Below, piece after piece: positions 36,501 to 42,640 of a DNA stretch of 64,000 bases. The DNA is from Halichondria panicea (lineage: Eukaryota; Porifera; Demospongiae; Suberitida; Halichondriidae). The DNA is taken from assembly GCF_963675165.1 (NCBI RefSeq), contig NC_087381.1, positions 1,674,001-1,738,000 of the forward strand, given 5' to 3'. Made by a program: the position numbers and the translations under genes. The notes under the pieces were generated by a model that was not told the origin of the DNA, did no database searches, and saw only the letters and a program-made list of their open reading frames with translations. Each line of letters opens with the position of its first letter. Position 1 is the first letter of the stretch.

Positions 36501-38490
36501 GATTGCCAGGAAAAGAAAAGCGCGAAAAAGCGAAGAAACAAGAAATTCGGCGAGTGCATAACTCCAATCCGTTACAACTTCATTCACATGTACTGTTTCA
36601 ATTTTTTGTTCGTGTTGTGCTTTTCCTGGCCAATCCTTCAGTAATTTTTATCATATAATTATAGTGAATTTTTTGCAAGCTATATAATGTTTGTGATGTT
36701 TTCCCTTACAGCGTTGAGCAAACATGCAAGTGTTGGATGTGTGGGTGGATGATTGTGAATTCAGTTATTCACGGTTCATTTTTACCCAACTTGTATTTTG
36801 ATTCTAAAATCATTATCAACAGTAGGCCACTCGGCTGTACATGTTCATGGCGTTGTAACGGATTGGAGTTATGCACTCGCCGAATTTCTTGTTTCTTCGC
36901 TTTTTCGCGCTTTTCTTTTCCTGGCAATCCTAGCAACGTTCACATTGCAAATGTTTTTTTAGTTTGATTCCCTTTCTTTTTCAGTACAGCAGTATTTTTA
37001 TACTCTTCAATAATGAAATGTGAAATGCCTAAGAGGAATGTCAAGAAGCAAGAGAAGTTCAAGAAGAGAAGAGAAGACAGGCCATGCAGACTGGAATAAT
37101 TATATGAACACATAATTCTTATTACAGTGTTCATTTACCTATGCATGTTAAATACTAGAGTGTATACTTCAAAGTGCAAAAGCATGGAGGCCTATGGTAG
37201 ATCTAGCCAGTAGCATACCTGAGTTGAGAATGGAGAGAAGTTGGAGAAAAGGACTATACTAGGGACTGTTTGTGTACCGATCGATGTCACAGCCGGTTAA
37301 CCAGCCACGCCCATCTCATAAGTTGCCATGTGCGTTGCTGTGGCAGTCATTTAAACGGAATTGCGTAGGTAAGAAAAGTGGAGCCTGAGAGGTCATCTGC
37401 CTCTTGGAAGCGGACGCAATTCTGAGAAAAACGCCCATGGTCCGGGTTCTAGTCGACTAGAGGCTGTATCTAGAATCTTCTGAACATGTCTGTACAAGGA
37501 GGAAATGCTTTCCAAGAATGTTACTTACTAACTTACTTACTTACTTACTTAGTCAGTCAGACAAAACGCGGTGAAATATGAAAATAGTGCAATTTTTCAA
37601 ATATCAATATTAATGCATAAGAATATTCATTGACTATAATTTCACACATTTAGACAGATAAAAGGCTAACTAAGCTATCTGTCCACTCAGTTTCTTGCTG
37701 TGGCCCTTCCCTGCAGAAATAGAGCAATCTAAACACGAGTCAAAATTTGTGCAATAATTGAAAACACACACTACTGCACTGTCAATCCTATGTACAACCT
37801 ACTGGTTGTACTAATAAGAGTAATAATTATAGTATAGGTAAACGTGATCACAAAAGTAATATCAGTAAATTTACAATCTCCATGTGTCTATATAAGTCAC
37901 CAAACTTCCGCTGTGTTACAGTACAATAACCGGTATTTCCATAATGGGATAACCTACTACCATGGCAGACCGTGAAACATGCTAAACAGTATTTGTAAGT
38001 GTGTTACATAGTGGCCACCAGAAGATGAAATTCGTATGCCTATATATACGCACGTATGCTTACTGACTACTCAAATGTACCTACTGTGAAGCTTTGCTAT
38101 ATATAGCTACAATGGCGGTCACTGCCACACACCTGGACAAGATGACAGACACCTATATTGACACAGCTGGACTAATACCCAGGCTCACCTGTAGGACAGT
38201 GGTGCTCCAGTAACAGCTTAGCAGTGTCCTTATTGTTGTGAAGACATGCCCAGTGTAAAGGGGTACTGCCATAGTTATTTGTTGTAGCTGCAATGGCTCC
38301 GAACTTCATGAGTAGTTCGGCATTGCGGAGATGATTGTTAGCACATGCCCAGTGTAGTGGAGTGTGTCCATCCTGCTCTCTAGTGTAGTAGTGACTGTTG
38401 TTGGGTGGAGCTCCTCTCTGTAGCAGCTCAAATATATTTTGGTCAGGGCCATTCTGACTATCCCAGTAGAGTTGTTTAGCAAGGTTGTCA
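12497..38490 (-). CDS. Candidate giant multi-domain gene: Ank-Death-Ank-(Ig-RocCOR)x2-Death
   Basis: About 29 minus-strand exons from 38490 down to the stop at 12497 form a frame-compatible chain; most introns are phase 1 and the rest phase 0. Order: ankyrin repeats, Death domain, four ankyrin exons, Pro/Lys-rich linker, Ig-like, helical linker, Roc-COR GTPase, Ig-like, SAM-like, Ig-like, helical linker, Roc-COR GTPase, three Death-domain regions. No start codon or signal peptide was found, so the 5' end is open. Known family facts: Roc-COR proteins are GTP-regulated scaffolds, and Death domains recruit partners. The inference is an intracellular signalling or immune scaffold. It could instead be two or three neighbouring genes, since phase-1 module borders are common. 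The individual exons are listed separately. Confidence 0.55.
12895..13029 (-). CDS. First half of the C-terminal Death domain
   Basis: 45 codons, acceptor ttcag, donor gtgagg, phase 0 on both sides. LSVDQHLKVVRET and AKWKCLGEQLGVITMEKLE give the first three helices, with the usual Trp...Leu-Gly...Leu-Gly spacing. Splicing to 12497-12688 yields a complete Death domain. Confidence 0.8.
13094..13137 (-). CDS. Short linker exon (tentative)
   Basis: After acceptor tgcag the frame reads DLGVSRDGESSIPSQ. The donor is uncertain: an AAC|gtatt site would keep phase 0 into the next exon, so the exon may run a few bases past the listed left border. It resembles the short linker at 15063-15110 (VSQISGKNDSATCTQR), consistent with a repeated linker-Death unit. 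Confidence 0.4.
13173..13693. mobile_element. Intronic inverted-repeat element with GGCCGAGAAGGG ends
   Basis: Ends GGCCGAGAAGGGTCACCC and its complement, extended by 'gcctccgcc'. Further pairing inside involves 'aaccgccaacaat' and 'ccttgtgca'. 521 bp, no ORF. A clear target duplication was not found. Confidence 0.75.
13729..14572. mobile_element. Tc1/mariner-type MITE touching a splice donor
   Basis: Inverted ends CAGTAGCCCTCATATAAAAG, flanked by TA (13727-13728 and 14573-14574). 844 bp; the right arm also pairs well inside. On the minus strand the TA at 14573-14574 overlaps the GT of the donor after the exon ending at 14576, so the intron begins GTA and then transposon sequence. Confidence 0.85.
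14576..14752 (-). CDS. Second half of the middle Death domain
   Basis: 59 codons, phase 0 at both ends. FHAMLQDWVRR, PPPSWSVLIRAL and ADIAADIAADLEKHQ show the second-half Death-domain pattern. It completes the domain begun in 14838-14944. The PPPSW motif is shared with the last exon, so the two domains are recent paralogues. The donor is formed partly by a transposon target site. Confidence 0.8.
14838..14944 (-). CDS. First half of the middle Death domain
   Basis: Acceptor tgcag, donor gtatga; starts phase 1, ends phase 0. It reads LLPLDKVKKAVIAI and TADWYSLAIQLDIDYKARK: the conserved Trp and following Leu pattern of Death-domain helices 1-3. Confidence 0.75.
15063..15110 (-). CDS. Short linker exon before the middle Death domain
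   Basis: 48 bp, phase 1 on both sides, encoding VSQISGKNDSATCTQR in the only open frame that fits its neighbours. Small, so support comes from phase and splice sites alone. Confidence 0.5.
15357..15393 (-). CDS. Short DHDTFGEEHLVQ exon
   Basis: 37 bp, phase 0 to phase 1, acceptor tacag, donor gtaaat. The peptide DHDTFGEEHLVQ resembles DHNTLREEHLIS at 30839-30893 in the ankyrin section, which suggests the two ends of the locus share an origin. Confidence 0.55.
15530..15871 (-). CDS. Death-domain-like exon after the second Roc-COR
   Basis: 114 codons, phase 0 both sides, starting DPRTTSLCELMVKYG. The C-terminal half (INCLSIWRG, then EATFRALIRILWDL and IVTNICQYLEKK) fits Death-domain helices 4-6. 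The N-terminal half (LAPVAMHFDTVELYLNPLKL) fits helices 1-3 less well. It is the first of three such regions after the GTPase. Confidence 0.7.
16019..16057 (-). CDS. Acidic mini-exon
   Basis: 13 codons (DLAHDDISDDDQQ), phase 0 both sides, acceptor tgcag, donor gtgaat. An acidic hinge between the GTPase exon and the Death-domain exon. Confidence 0.5.
16449..18724 (-). CDS. Second Roc-COR GTPase exon with C-terminal Cys cluster
   Basis: A single 2276-bp exon (758 codons). Near its start is the Walker A loop LGPGQIGKSTF, followed by a Ser/Thr/Glu-rich insert and the switch II motif DVGGQPAFLELLP. A GTYADD stretch occupies the guanine-specificity position. The later part (WLMFSICLKIL, then VALRFLHKYIGLVMYF and CGPQAVFTSISDLIF) has the winged-helix COR pattern, followed by LCVRFKTGFVPLGFVSALVA. 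The C-terminus has Cys pairs (CPQSNC and CESC) that could bind zinc. Family knowledge: Roc binds GTP and COR mediates dimerisation. The donor after WFTK is AAAG|gtgagt, phase 0. Its closest relative is the exon at 20895-23173. Confidence 0.85.
19083..19292 (-). CDS. Helical linker exon before the second Roc-COR
   Basis: 210 bp, phase 1 both sides. It includes ELLSGTSNLTYEELQIVLDR and TDLEQKLTT. The same module (LLNGSSDVTYEEMEFVMN) precedes the first Roc-COR at 26259-26483, and a relic lies at 29803-29970. Predicted helical; no named domain recognised. Confidence 0.7.
19475..19762 (-). CDS. Ig-like domain exon
   Basis: 288 bp, phase 1 both sides. It reads VSYNWCFNNQSIS (C strand) and HCGSYKCIVTDQLL (F strand, with the Y-x-C motif), about 95 residues, one Ig domain. 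The B-strand Cys is missing: the expected position reads AKFFIAV. A phase-1-1 exon holding one Ig domain is classic for Ig modules. No signal peptide or membrane segment was found nearby. Confidence 0.75.
19930..20160. repeat. Diverged half copy of the 35.8-kb repeat
   Basis: Contains 'ggattatgctctcg'-like and 'ctagcaatttttcacattgc' stretches that align with the right halves of the repeats at 35781-36461 and 36462-37202. It lies in the intron between the SAM-like and Ig-like exons. Confidence 0.65.
20299..20406 (-). CDS. SAM-like domain, second part
   Basis: 108 bp, phase 1 both sides. NGFTSIRELKRLQLNTLDF and GEKERIRPLLASL follow the KLK end of the preceding exon. Together they give the SAM pattern (helix, GF-S turn, L-x-L-x-L, G-x-R-x-R-I-L). 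SAM domains mediate oligomerisation; that role here is inferred. Confidence 0.65.
20458..20523 (-). CDS. SAM-like domain, first part
   Basis: 66 bp, phase 1 both sides, DLFEDKLRRTWKLKKSEINK; provides the N-terminal helices of the SAM-like domain completed by 20299-20406. Confidence 0.55.
20575..20833 (-). CDS. Ig-like exon directly after the first Roc-COR
   Basis: 259 bp, phase 0 to phase 1. RPLTYEWLVGGIKLCDGDD (C strand Trp) and EVFFKCQVKDRFGN (F strand Cys) support a V/I-set-like Ig fold. The B-strand region (KGNVISIRA) again lacks Cys. It joins WFGK of the GTPase exon in frame. Confidence 0.65.
20895..23173 (-). CDS. First Roc-COR GTPase exon with C-terminal Cys cluster
   Basis: A single 2279-bp exon, acceptor tgcag, donor AAG|gtaggt. 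Walker A reads LGPGQVGKSTF about 30 residues in; switch II reads DVGGQPAFLEMLP; the specificity position reads GTFFDE. COR-like winged-helix part: WLMLSICLKLL, VALQFLHKYIGLVMYF, CDPQVVFSTISELIF, then ICIRFKTGYIPLGFVCALIA. The C-terminal Cys pattern (HCQ...C and CTKC, then WFGK) parallels the second copy. Clear paralogue of 16449-18724, strongest in switch II and COR, weakest in the Ser/Gln-rich insert after the P-loop. Likely a GTP-switched scaffold. Confidence 0.85.
23174..26258. other. Large intron with repeat fragments
   Basis: A 3.1-kb intron of the candidate giant gene. About 23210-23440 is a dispersed repeat also found at 44690-44900, including 'actgatttagtatcccaagc'. Solo CAGAGGAGG-type ends occur near 23456 and 23631. 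A hairpin element lies at 24808-24914. Short open frames look like chance. Confidence 0.5.
24808..24914. mobile_element. Short hairpin MITE with CTGTAAAAAATG ends
   Basis: 107 bp with inverted ends CTGTAAAAAATG and CATTTTTTACAG; inner stretches such as 'gactattgt' also pair. No convincing target duplication. Confidence 0.6.
26259..26483 (-). CDS. Helical linker exon before the first Roc-COR
   Basis: 225 bp, phase 1 both sides. It includes EKQELQFIGKMLEKSAIDFG and SSDVTYEEMEFVMNLNLR. Homologous to 19083-19292 and to the relic at 29803-29970. Joins the first GTPase exon with an AGA codon split 1/2. Confidence 0.7.
26898..27167 (-). CDS. Ig-like domain exon
   Basis: 270 bp, phase 1 both sides, 90 residues. 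TTYQWYFKNQIISNPDYKGQ and KGVYWCVAEDASGTRT show the C-strand Trp and the F-strand Y-x-C. The B strand reads AKLTILT with no Cys; two adjacent Cys precede it (ICCKPG). It matches 19475-19762 in the DYKG/NYKG region. Confidence 0.8.
27481..27519. repeat. (CAGA)n microsatellite
   Basis: About ten perfect tetranucleotide copies in an intron. Confidence 0.95.
27520..28522. other. Intron; nothing clear
   Basis: The stretch 'accatagatagtaaagg' near 27535 resembles one at about 10574, so a fragment of the same dispersed family may start here. No exon supported. Confidence 0.4.
28527..29445 (+). mobile_element. Non-autonomous piggyBac element
   Basis: Ends CCCTTTAACCGTC and GACGGTTAAAGGG, flanked by TTAA at 28523-28526 and 29446-29449: piggyBac ends and target. 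919 bp. The internal ORF (28734-28988) encodes only an acidic N-terminal piece, so the element cannot move by itself. It sits in an intron of the minus-strand gene. Confidence 0.9.
28734..28988 (+). pseudogene. N-terminal remnant of a piggyBac transposase
   Basis: From ATG 28734 the frame begins MARLFTCADVLEQLEDSNGD and continues acidic (SSGDDSAYEGEG) for 84 codons. This acidic leader with CADVLEQL is typical of piggyBac transposases. The catalytic DDD core and the C-terminal Cys domain are absent; internal deletion is the simplest explanation. An upstream in-frame ATG at 28653 is possible. Confidence 0.7.
29477..29635 (-). CDS. Linker exon, second part
   Basis: 159 bp, phase 1 both sides: EQKPSKEDELPNDVPKAF, then KTRYSEESDATCARAQ. 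It continues in frame from 29683-29802. Predicted disordered; no domain recognised. The piggyBac element lies in the next intron. Confidence 0.55.
29683..29802 (-). CDS. Pro/Lys-rich linker exon, first part
   Basis: 120 bp, phase 1 both sides: DDKAGSDHVVPGIFPSPYKQ followed by a Pro/Lys/Asp-rich stretch to SPERGRET. The frame is open without splicing up to 29970, so this exon may be longer and include the relic next to it. Confidence 0.55.
29803..29970 (-). pseudogene. Truncated third copy of the helical linker exon
   Basis: After acceptor tgcag the frame reads IIKRQEIRTFLKKSAIDFGQ and HLLNGE, matching 26259-26483, then diverges where TYEE would follow. Part of it (29811-29906) is repeated at 33053-33148. 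It may be a relic or the start of a longer exon running into 29683. Confidence 0.55.
30070..30464. mobile_element. Inverted-repeat element with TAGTCTCGCGAGC ends
   Basis: TIRs of about 60 bp, starting TAGTCTCGCGAGCGGACTTG and paired on the right. Flanks ATTGGTTAG and ATTGTTAG look like a 9-bp target duplication with one base lost. No ORF. Confidence 0.8.
30839..31114 (-). CDS. Last ankyrin exon plus linker
   Basis: 276 bp, phase 1 at both ends if the donor TTAG|gtgata is used. ILLLAVKHEQDSTVEFLLEE then DKEGKTPLDLVNDPKIKKLL is an ankyrin repeat pair. The exon ends DHNTLREEHLISSTPTL, like the exon at 15357-15393. Without splicing, the frame reaches a stop at 30804 after GDTFNGVYYIE; in that case an ankyrin gene would end here rather than continue into the Ig-Roc part. 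Confidence 0.65.
31115..32110. other. Intron; nothing recognised
   Basis: No exon, inverted repeat or conserved stretch could be supported. Confidence 0.4.
32111..32215 (-). CDS. Ankyrin repeat exon
   Basis: 105 bp, phase 1 both sides, one repeat: VNKAGDTPLSLAYKGGHWEV then VKYLAITHHCD. Acceptor tcacag, donor gtaatt. Confidence 0.85.
32276..32377 (-). CDS. Ankyrin repeat exon
   Basis: 102 bp, phase 1 both sides: VNEAGDTPLSLECSRGNLEM then VKALINKHVDPK. Donor gtaagt. Similar to its neighbours, so these exons arose by exon duplication. Confidence 0.85.
32433..32537 (-). CDS. Ankyrin repeat exon
   Basis: 105 bp, phase 1 both sides: VNEAGDTPLSLAYKNRHLET then IKYLAQKHQCDPK. Intron sequence before it ('gtatccacag') matches that before the next repeat, showing a recent exon duplication. 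Confidence 0.8.
32711..32868. mobile_element. Hairpin element with GAGTGCTCTATG arms
   Basis: 'gagtgctctatg' and 'cttgcggaagttctcgaa' pair with 'ttcgagaacttccgcgagg'-like and 'catagagcacgagc' sequences on the right, in an intron. Borders approximate; no target duplication seen. Confidence 0.55.
33053..33148. repeat. Duplicate of 29811-29906
   Basis: About 96 bp, from 'ttggcaacaaaaatttaat' to 'cgtcttaatcccatat', is identical or nearly so to 29811-29906, in the same orientation. It carries part of the helical-linker exon. Confidence 0.9.
33906..34186. repeat. Inverted copy of the 10278-10570 dispersed repeat
   Basis: Reverse-complement relative of 10278-10570; contains 'gaaagagaaaagttgacatg' and 'ggtcgtttccaatccc'. 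Lies in the intron between ankyrin exons. Confidence 0.75.
34624..34716 (-). CDS. Ankyrin repeat exon after the Death domain
   Basis: 93 bp, phase 1 both sides: EGESALSVSAFYGWLDCVKR then LVETFGLDPK, one ankyrin repeat. Acceptor atacag, donor gtgaac. Confidence 0.8.
34886..35134 (-). CDS. Death domain exon between ankyrin repeats
   Basis: 249 bp, phase 1 both sides. PTLEQLSQLKCDQWLQLG, VRLGLGNDQLDTIKK and QWKDIVEALMSIGEYKLAES give the Death-domain pattern (Trp-x-x-Leu-Gly, Leu-Gly, then W-x-x-I-V-x-A-L). Slightly short between helices 3 and 5. Unlike the C-terminal Death domains, it is in a single exon. Confidence 0.8.
35520..35621 (-). CDS. Ankyrin-like exon
   Basis: 102 bp, phase 1 both sides: DSSGQTAADVAREKGYSALA then DYVEGFQPRP. 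It fits a final or capping ankyrin repeat. Confidence 0.75.
35781..36461. repeat. Tandem repeat unit 1 with long inverted arms
   Basis: The first part (35781-36280) has terminal inverted arms of about 117 bp, starting ATCAAACTAAAAAAACATTT. The unit continues to 36461 and is repeated directly next to it. Confidence 0.85.
36462..37202. repeat. Tandem repeat unit 2
   Basis: A near-identical second copy of 35781-36461, with the same inverted arms and the same tail ('gccatgcagactggaa', 'gcctatggtagatc') and a few small insertions. The small open frames in both units are incidental. Confidence 0.85.
37203..38188. other. Intron; short ACTT repeat only
   Basis: Tandem 'acttactt' copies at about 37524-37552. 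No exon supported. Confidence 0.4.
38189..38490 (-). CDS. Ankyrin repeats, most 5' exon found
   Basis: 302 bp, starts phase 2, ends phase 1. NIFELLQRGAPPNNSHYY, DGHTPLHWACANNHLRNAEL and YGSTPLHWACLHNNKDTAKL are canonical ankyrin repeats with TPLHWA. Acceptor catag. The exon before it was not found with confidence. Confidence 0.85.
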
Positions 38491-39524
38491 CTATGGGGAG
38501 TGTAGTATTTGGGCTTGCATGTGTGTTACAATAATTGTATTTTGACCTCTAAGATCAGTAGAAACAGTGTGCTATCTTGCCATATGGTGTAGTTAGATAC
38601 TGGCACAGTAAGGCTTAAGCTTCTTAAAGCTCACCCACCTACCCAACACCCGTTTTATAGTATTATAAGATTGGAGAAAATCACCATTTCGAAATTTTTA
38701 CCCCACGAAAATTACCCATGGCACTATACGGTATATTGGCTCAGTAGTGCTCGGATGGAAAAGAATGCGTTGTTACACAGCTTCACTCGTGGGATATAAT
38801 TATTGGCTCAGTAGTGCCGTTTGCCCTCGGGCCGCACTTGCGTGATGTAAAATACACAATAAGCTATAATAGACATTAGTGTCATGCCCACTGATAATTA
38901 TAGCTGACATAAAAGCAGTGAAACAACAGCAAACCATGCACTAACCTCATTTTTCAGGCAGTGACTTGCCTTCCTATGTCTCTGTAACCTCACTATATAG
39001 CTTACTCACTGGCTTGCATACAATCAGTAGCAGCCACAGCTTTAGTGATAGTAACAACACTCTCAACTTCTGCAAGTCTGTACAATAAGAAACTGGTTAT
39101 ACGGATTATCTGAACCCACTGGTGGTCATCTAGCAGAATGATAACACAAGATAGTATTAAACCATGATTGATTGAGTATACTTGGACATAATTACATGTA
39201 TTAGCAATTTACCTGATTCTTGTATAAAGTAGCTTTTCACCAACTGGATCTACACACACTCATGCAGACAGATAGCAACAGAAATTATGATTGGTCAAAT
39301 CATCGTTGGTCACTATACACTACCAAACATGGTCACGTCAGTACACCATACAGGAAAGAAGGATGCCATATATTTACAATGGGAAACCACAAACCAACCA
39401 CCTACATCGACAACAATGCACATGCACACCTGCAATCCAAACCAGCTCACAATATACAATATTTGTGTGGGAATCAATGTATTTAACAATGCATGAACTA
39501 AATTCATGTTCGATGGATGTCTCG
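38491..39524. other. Upstream region of the ankyrin exon; possible weak exon
   Basis: A minus-strand candidate at about 39013-39080 (acceptor acag, donor gtgagt; LAEVESVVTITKAVAATDCM) has good splice sites, but its phase does not join the ankyrin exon at 38490. The true 5' end of the gene may lie here or further right. Confidence 0.35.
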
Positions 39525-40323
39525 CAGCCCATACTTTGAATATTGACAGTCAGTTGAGCCTTGGTGTCCCCACCTCATCCAGATTGGCATGGCTTAAAAT
39601 TATTATTATAACTTTACAGTCACTATGTGTGAGGTAATGATATAAGAAAGGGGTGGCTTGGTAAATTGTGACTGACAGCAGGCATCACTAACATATGATG
39701 CCCCTAGCTGAGTATAAAATACATAACCTTAATGGGAACAAATATATAATTATGTTATATATATACATGCATACGAACCATTTGTGCCAGACCACCAGAC
39801 CATCCCACACATGCCCATTTTTGGCCTGGCCATCGTGAATTATTGTCATGATAATTAAGCTATTACCTTTCAGTTTGAGACACAATATTCATTTGTCACA
39901 TGCCTCATCAGTGGACCAGAAACCTCACAATTAAAGGATATAATTATAGCTATAGCCACTGAATATTCATAATCACTAAACGATATCCGTTAATCCGGAA
40001 ATTTCAAGCCAGTACTCAGATGGAGTTTAGTCCCGCTCTATTCAGATTAGCGAGGGTCTATATACTGTAGTTCGATTTACACAACACAGTTGTGTGCATC
40101 ATAGACGAGTGACCTGATGCGTGGGGTAGATCTATAATAAGAAAATGAATCTAATTATAACCACAATGAAAGTCACATGTGCACTGTGGGTGCATGTGTA
40201 TAGATAATAGATTATAAGTTTCTTTATATCTAAAGATAGTAGCTTTGCTTTGACTAGCCAACGACCTTTAAGAACCTATAGGTTTGACTCGCTGATATAC
40301 ATTTGACTTGGGAGTCTGTGAGA

Positions 40324-41295
40324 ATGAACTGCTATCTTGTTAATGATTCGAATCCGGATTCCATGCCAGATGTCTACATTGCTCAAGCAGTAGTTTTTTC
40401 ATTGGCGTTTCCATTGAGCTTTATTGGGATGGTGTTGAATATTGTCTTTATCTGTCTAAAGAAGACTAACTTTCTCGTAAGAAGGATAGTCTACACGACT
40501 GTCCCCACTACACTACAGCTTGGAGCGTTGTGGCTTTGGAGCATTCCTGCATTCAAACGAGACGATTCATGGTACCAATTTTGTGTTGACGGTGGAAAAT
40601 TGTATTTGAGTGCCACAACTAGTGCTCTATGGATGACGAGTATGTTGTTCTGCTCTATCAGTTTTACCCTGGTAACACAACTGTGTGGTTGTTCATGCTG
40701 TAGGCTTCCGTGGAGTGATCGATCTTGTTTCCGTTTGGAAGCTTTTCTTGTCACGATGACATTGTTTATTGGGTTGGTGTTCGGTGTGCTTACATATAAT
40801 ATTATAACAATTAGAATGATCACAGATATAGATACAGTAGCATTATATTTTTTCCTATTACCATTTGCAATACTGATGATAAGCTTGATAGGAAACATTA
40901 TAATTCTATATATCTGGTTTTGTACTCTACGGAGAAGGCAAATCACAAGGAGACAAACTGAGGCTGCACTAGTAGTGAGCGAAATTAAATTCCTCAAATT
41001 TCTTAAACCATTGTTATTGATACATGTAGGGTATTTTATTTCATCTCCATGGTTTACACCCTTAGGGCGAACAATTACTGCAACTTTTATATCGCCTCTC
41101 CCACTCCTATTTTTTGGTGGCTTGTTGTACATCTTTTGTAGCAGAAGAAATATCGAGACAACACCTGGTCCAGGACTACAAACTGCTCCACCCTCCAATA
41201 GAGTCAGCCTACCTACGGACACAGCCGCTCATGCTCCCAACTTCCTGAGCCCAAGTACAAATGAGCCTTCAGAGGTGACGCCATTGATGACATAA
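40324..41295 (+). CDS. Seven-transmembrane receptor-like protein, copy A
   Basis: A single uninterrupted exon, 323 codons, from ATG 40324 (MNCYLVNDSN) to TAA. The in-frame start-like codons upstream are not ATG. Seven hydrophobic segments lie at about residues 19-44, 55-77, 93-120, 138-162, 172-201, 222-241 and 250-272. The N-terminus is short with a possible N-glycosylation site. A Cys sits before segment 3 (YQFCVDGG) and a Cys cluster follows it (CGCSCC). The cytoplasmic tail is Pro/Ser/Thr-rich and ends SEVTPLMT. No DRY or NPxxY motif is obvious, so the GPCR class is unknown; a non-GPCR 7TM protein is possible. Its paralogue is at 51926. Confidence 0.8.
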   Translation: MNCYLVNDSNPDSMPDVYIAQAVVFSLAFPLSFIGMVLNIVFICLKKTNFLVRRIVYTTVPTTLQLGALWLWSIPAFKRDDSWYQFCVDGGKLYLSATTSALWMTSMLFCSISFTLVTQLCGCSCCRLPWSDRSCFRLEAFLVTMTLFIGLVFGVLTYNIITIRMITDIDTVALYFFLLPFAILMISLIGNIIILYIWFCTLRRRQITRRQTEAALVVSEIKFLKFLKPLLLIHVGYFISSPWFTPLGRTITATFISPLPLLFFGGLLYIFCSRRNIETTPGPGLQTAPPSNRVSLPTDTAAHAPNFLSPSTNEPSEVTPLMT

Positions 41296-42464
41296 AGGAC
41301 TGTATATATATTATAGCCTAAATAGCTTTACAATTAGTTTCTGTAATGACTTTGCTAGCTTTAATAGTTAATTACTTAGTCATTTCCTGCTGTTCTTTCT
41401 ATTTCCTGTGTTGTAATATTTACTGTACCTGCATGAGTTCTTATTCCTAGTTAACACTTTTGTATAGGTCTATCTTATTGCTTTGTGCTCTAGCCCGGCG
41501 GTCTGCTCCTAGCGGCGCCCTTTAATTGTGTATGGGAGCATCTGCTCCACTGTTTTTGTTGTCTTAGTATTTACTATCTATGCATACTGTCGGTTGATCT
41601 ATAATTATGGTTGATCATTAATATTAACTGAACAGTTTCAATTTCGAGTACCTTTTATTTTAATTTAGGCTTTGTAATTTCATCCCTTACAAATATAAAT
41701 AGTACGAGTGATGCAAGCTACGCTGCAAGTGCTAATTCCTCTCGCTATGTTTTGCTTCGCTCAAAAGTACATGTAGAAGAGGAATATATATTAGTTCATG
41801 CTTTGTGTAATGTTGTGCTATAAGCAATATATTGTTGACAATGAACCCACTCAGTCATTATAGAATAGGAGCTTAATAGAAACAGATTCTGAGAATTCTA
41901 TCTGATGGCTTGATGAATGCATGATCTTCAAGGATAGAAGTATGATAGAAGTACGTAGATCTACAATGTAGAAGTTTTAAAAGTACTGAGGGGGTGGATC
42001 TGCAATGAGAGCATAGTTTACAAGGGCTGCTTCTGGCAGTACAGTGCATGTAGGCTAGCCTCCTTCACAGGCCTTGGATTGAAGAGAATACATATAGCAG
42101 TCGATACCAGGCCCACTCTCAGAGAAAATGCGGCCTGGGATCAAGGCTAAGTGTAGGCATGCAGCTTTGCAGCTCTTTCCTGGCTCTCTTGTATATAACT
42201 AACAAACAGCTAGCAGCTTTATTGCACGGCTAACTCATTAGAAAGTTTGTGGGAACAGAGATGATGCTATAAAAGAATTTGAAAGACTGCAACAGCCTTC
42301 ACTGTGATATTAAACTATATAGAGTAAGAAATTTTAGTTTGCTAATCCACGAATAATATATCCAAGAGAACGTTGCTATAGAGAAACTGTTTTTTCCCCA
42401 TCGCATTGCAACCATTGACAGACACACACTCAACTTTACCGTATATCCTTTGTATGGATACGCC

Positions 42465-42640
42465 CAGTGGCGGATCCAGACAAGTTCTATGGGTTCCATG
42501 AAACCCCCTTTCACCTTTTCACACAAGAACACACTGGAGATCAATTTACTAGCTAGAGCAACTCAGTGTGATCTGTAGTTACTACAAGTGATGACCTTTT
42601 TTTGGAACCCCCCTCTCAAAATTCATGGATCCGCCCACTG
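42465..42640. mobile_element. CAGTGG-end MITE inserted in copy A
   Basis: Ends CAGTGGCGGATCCAGA and GGATCCGCCCACTG, flanked by ACGCC (42460-42464 and 42641-42645). Copy B (about 54490) and the related repeat at about 50300 have the site without insertion ('tacgcctcgagg'). Same family as 2613-3013. Confidence 0.85.

Noticed and set aside
39013-39080. Upstream exon of the ankyrin gene
   Set aside because: Splice sites are good, but the only frames open do not match the phase of the exon at 38490.
40491-41222. Long open frame (243 codons) on the minus strand
   Set aside because: It is the shadow of the 7TM gene on the opposite strand; the same antisense frame is shorter in copy B.
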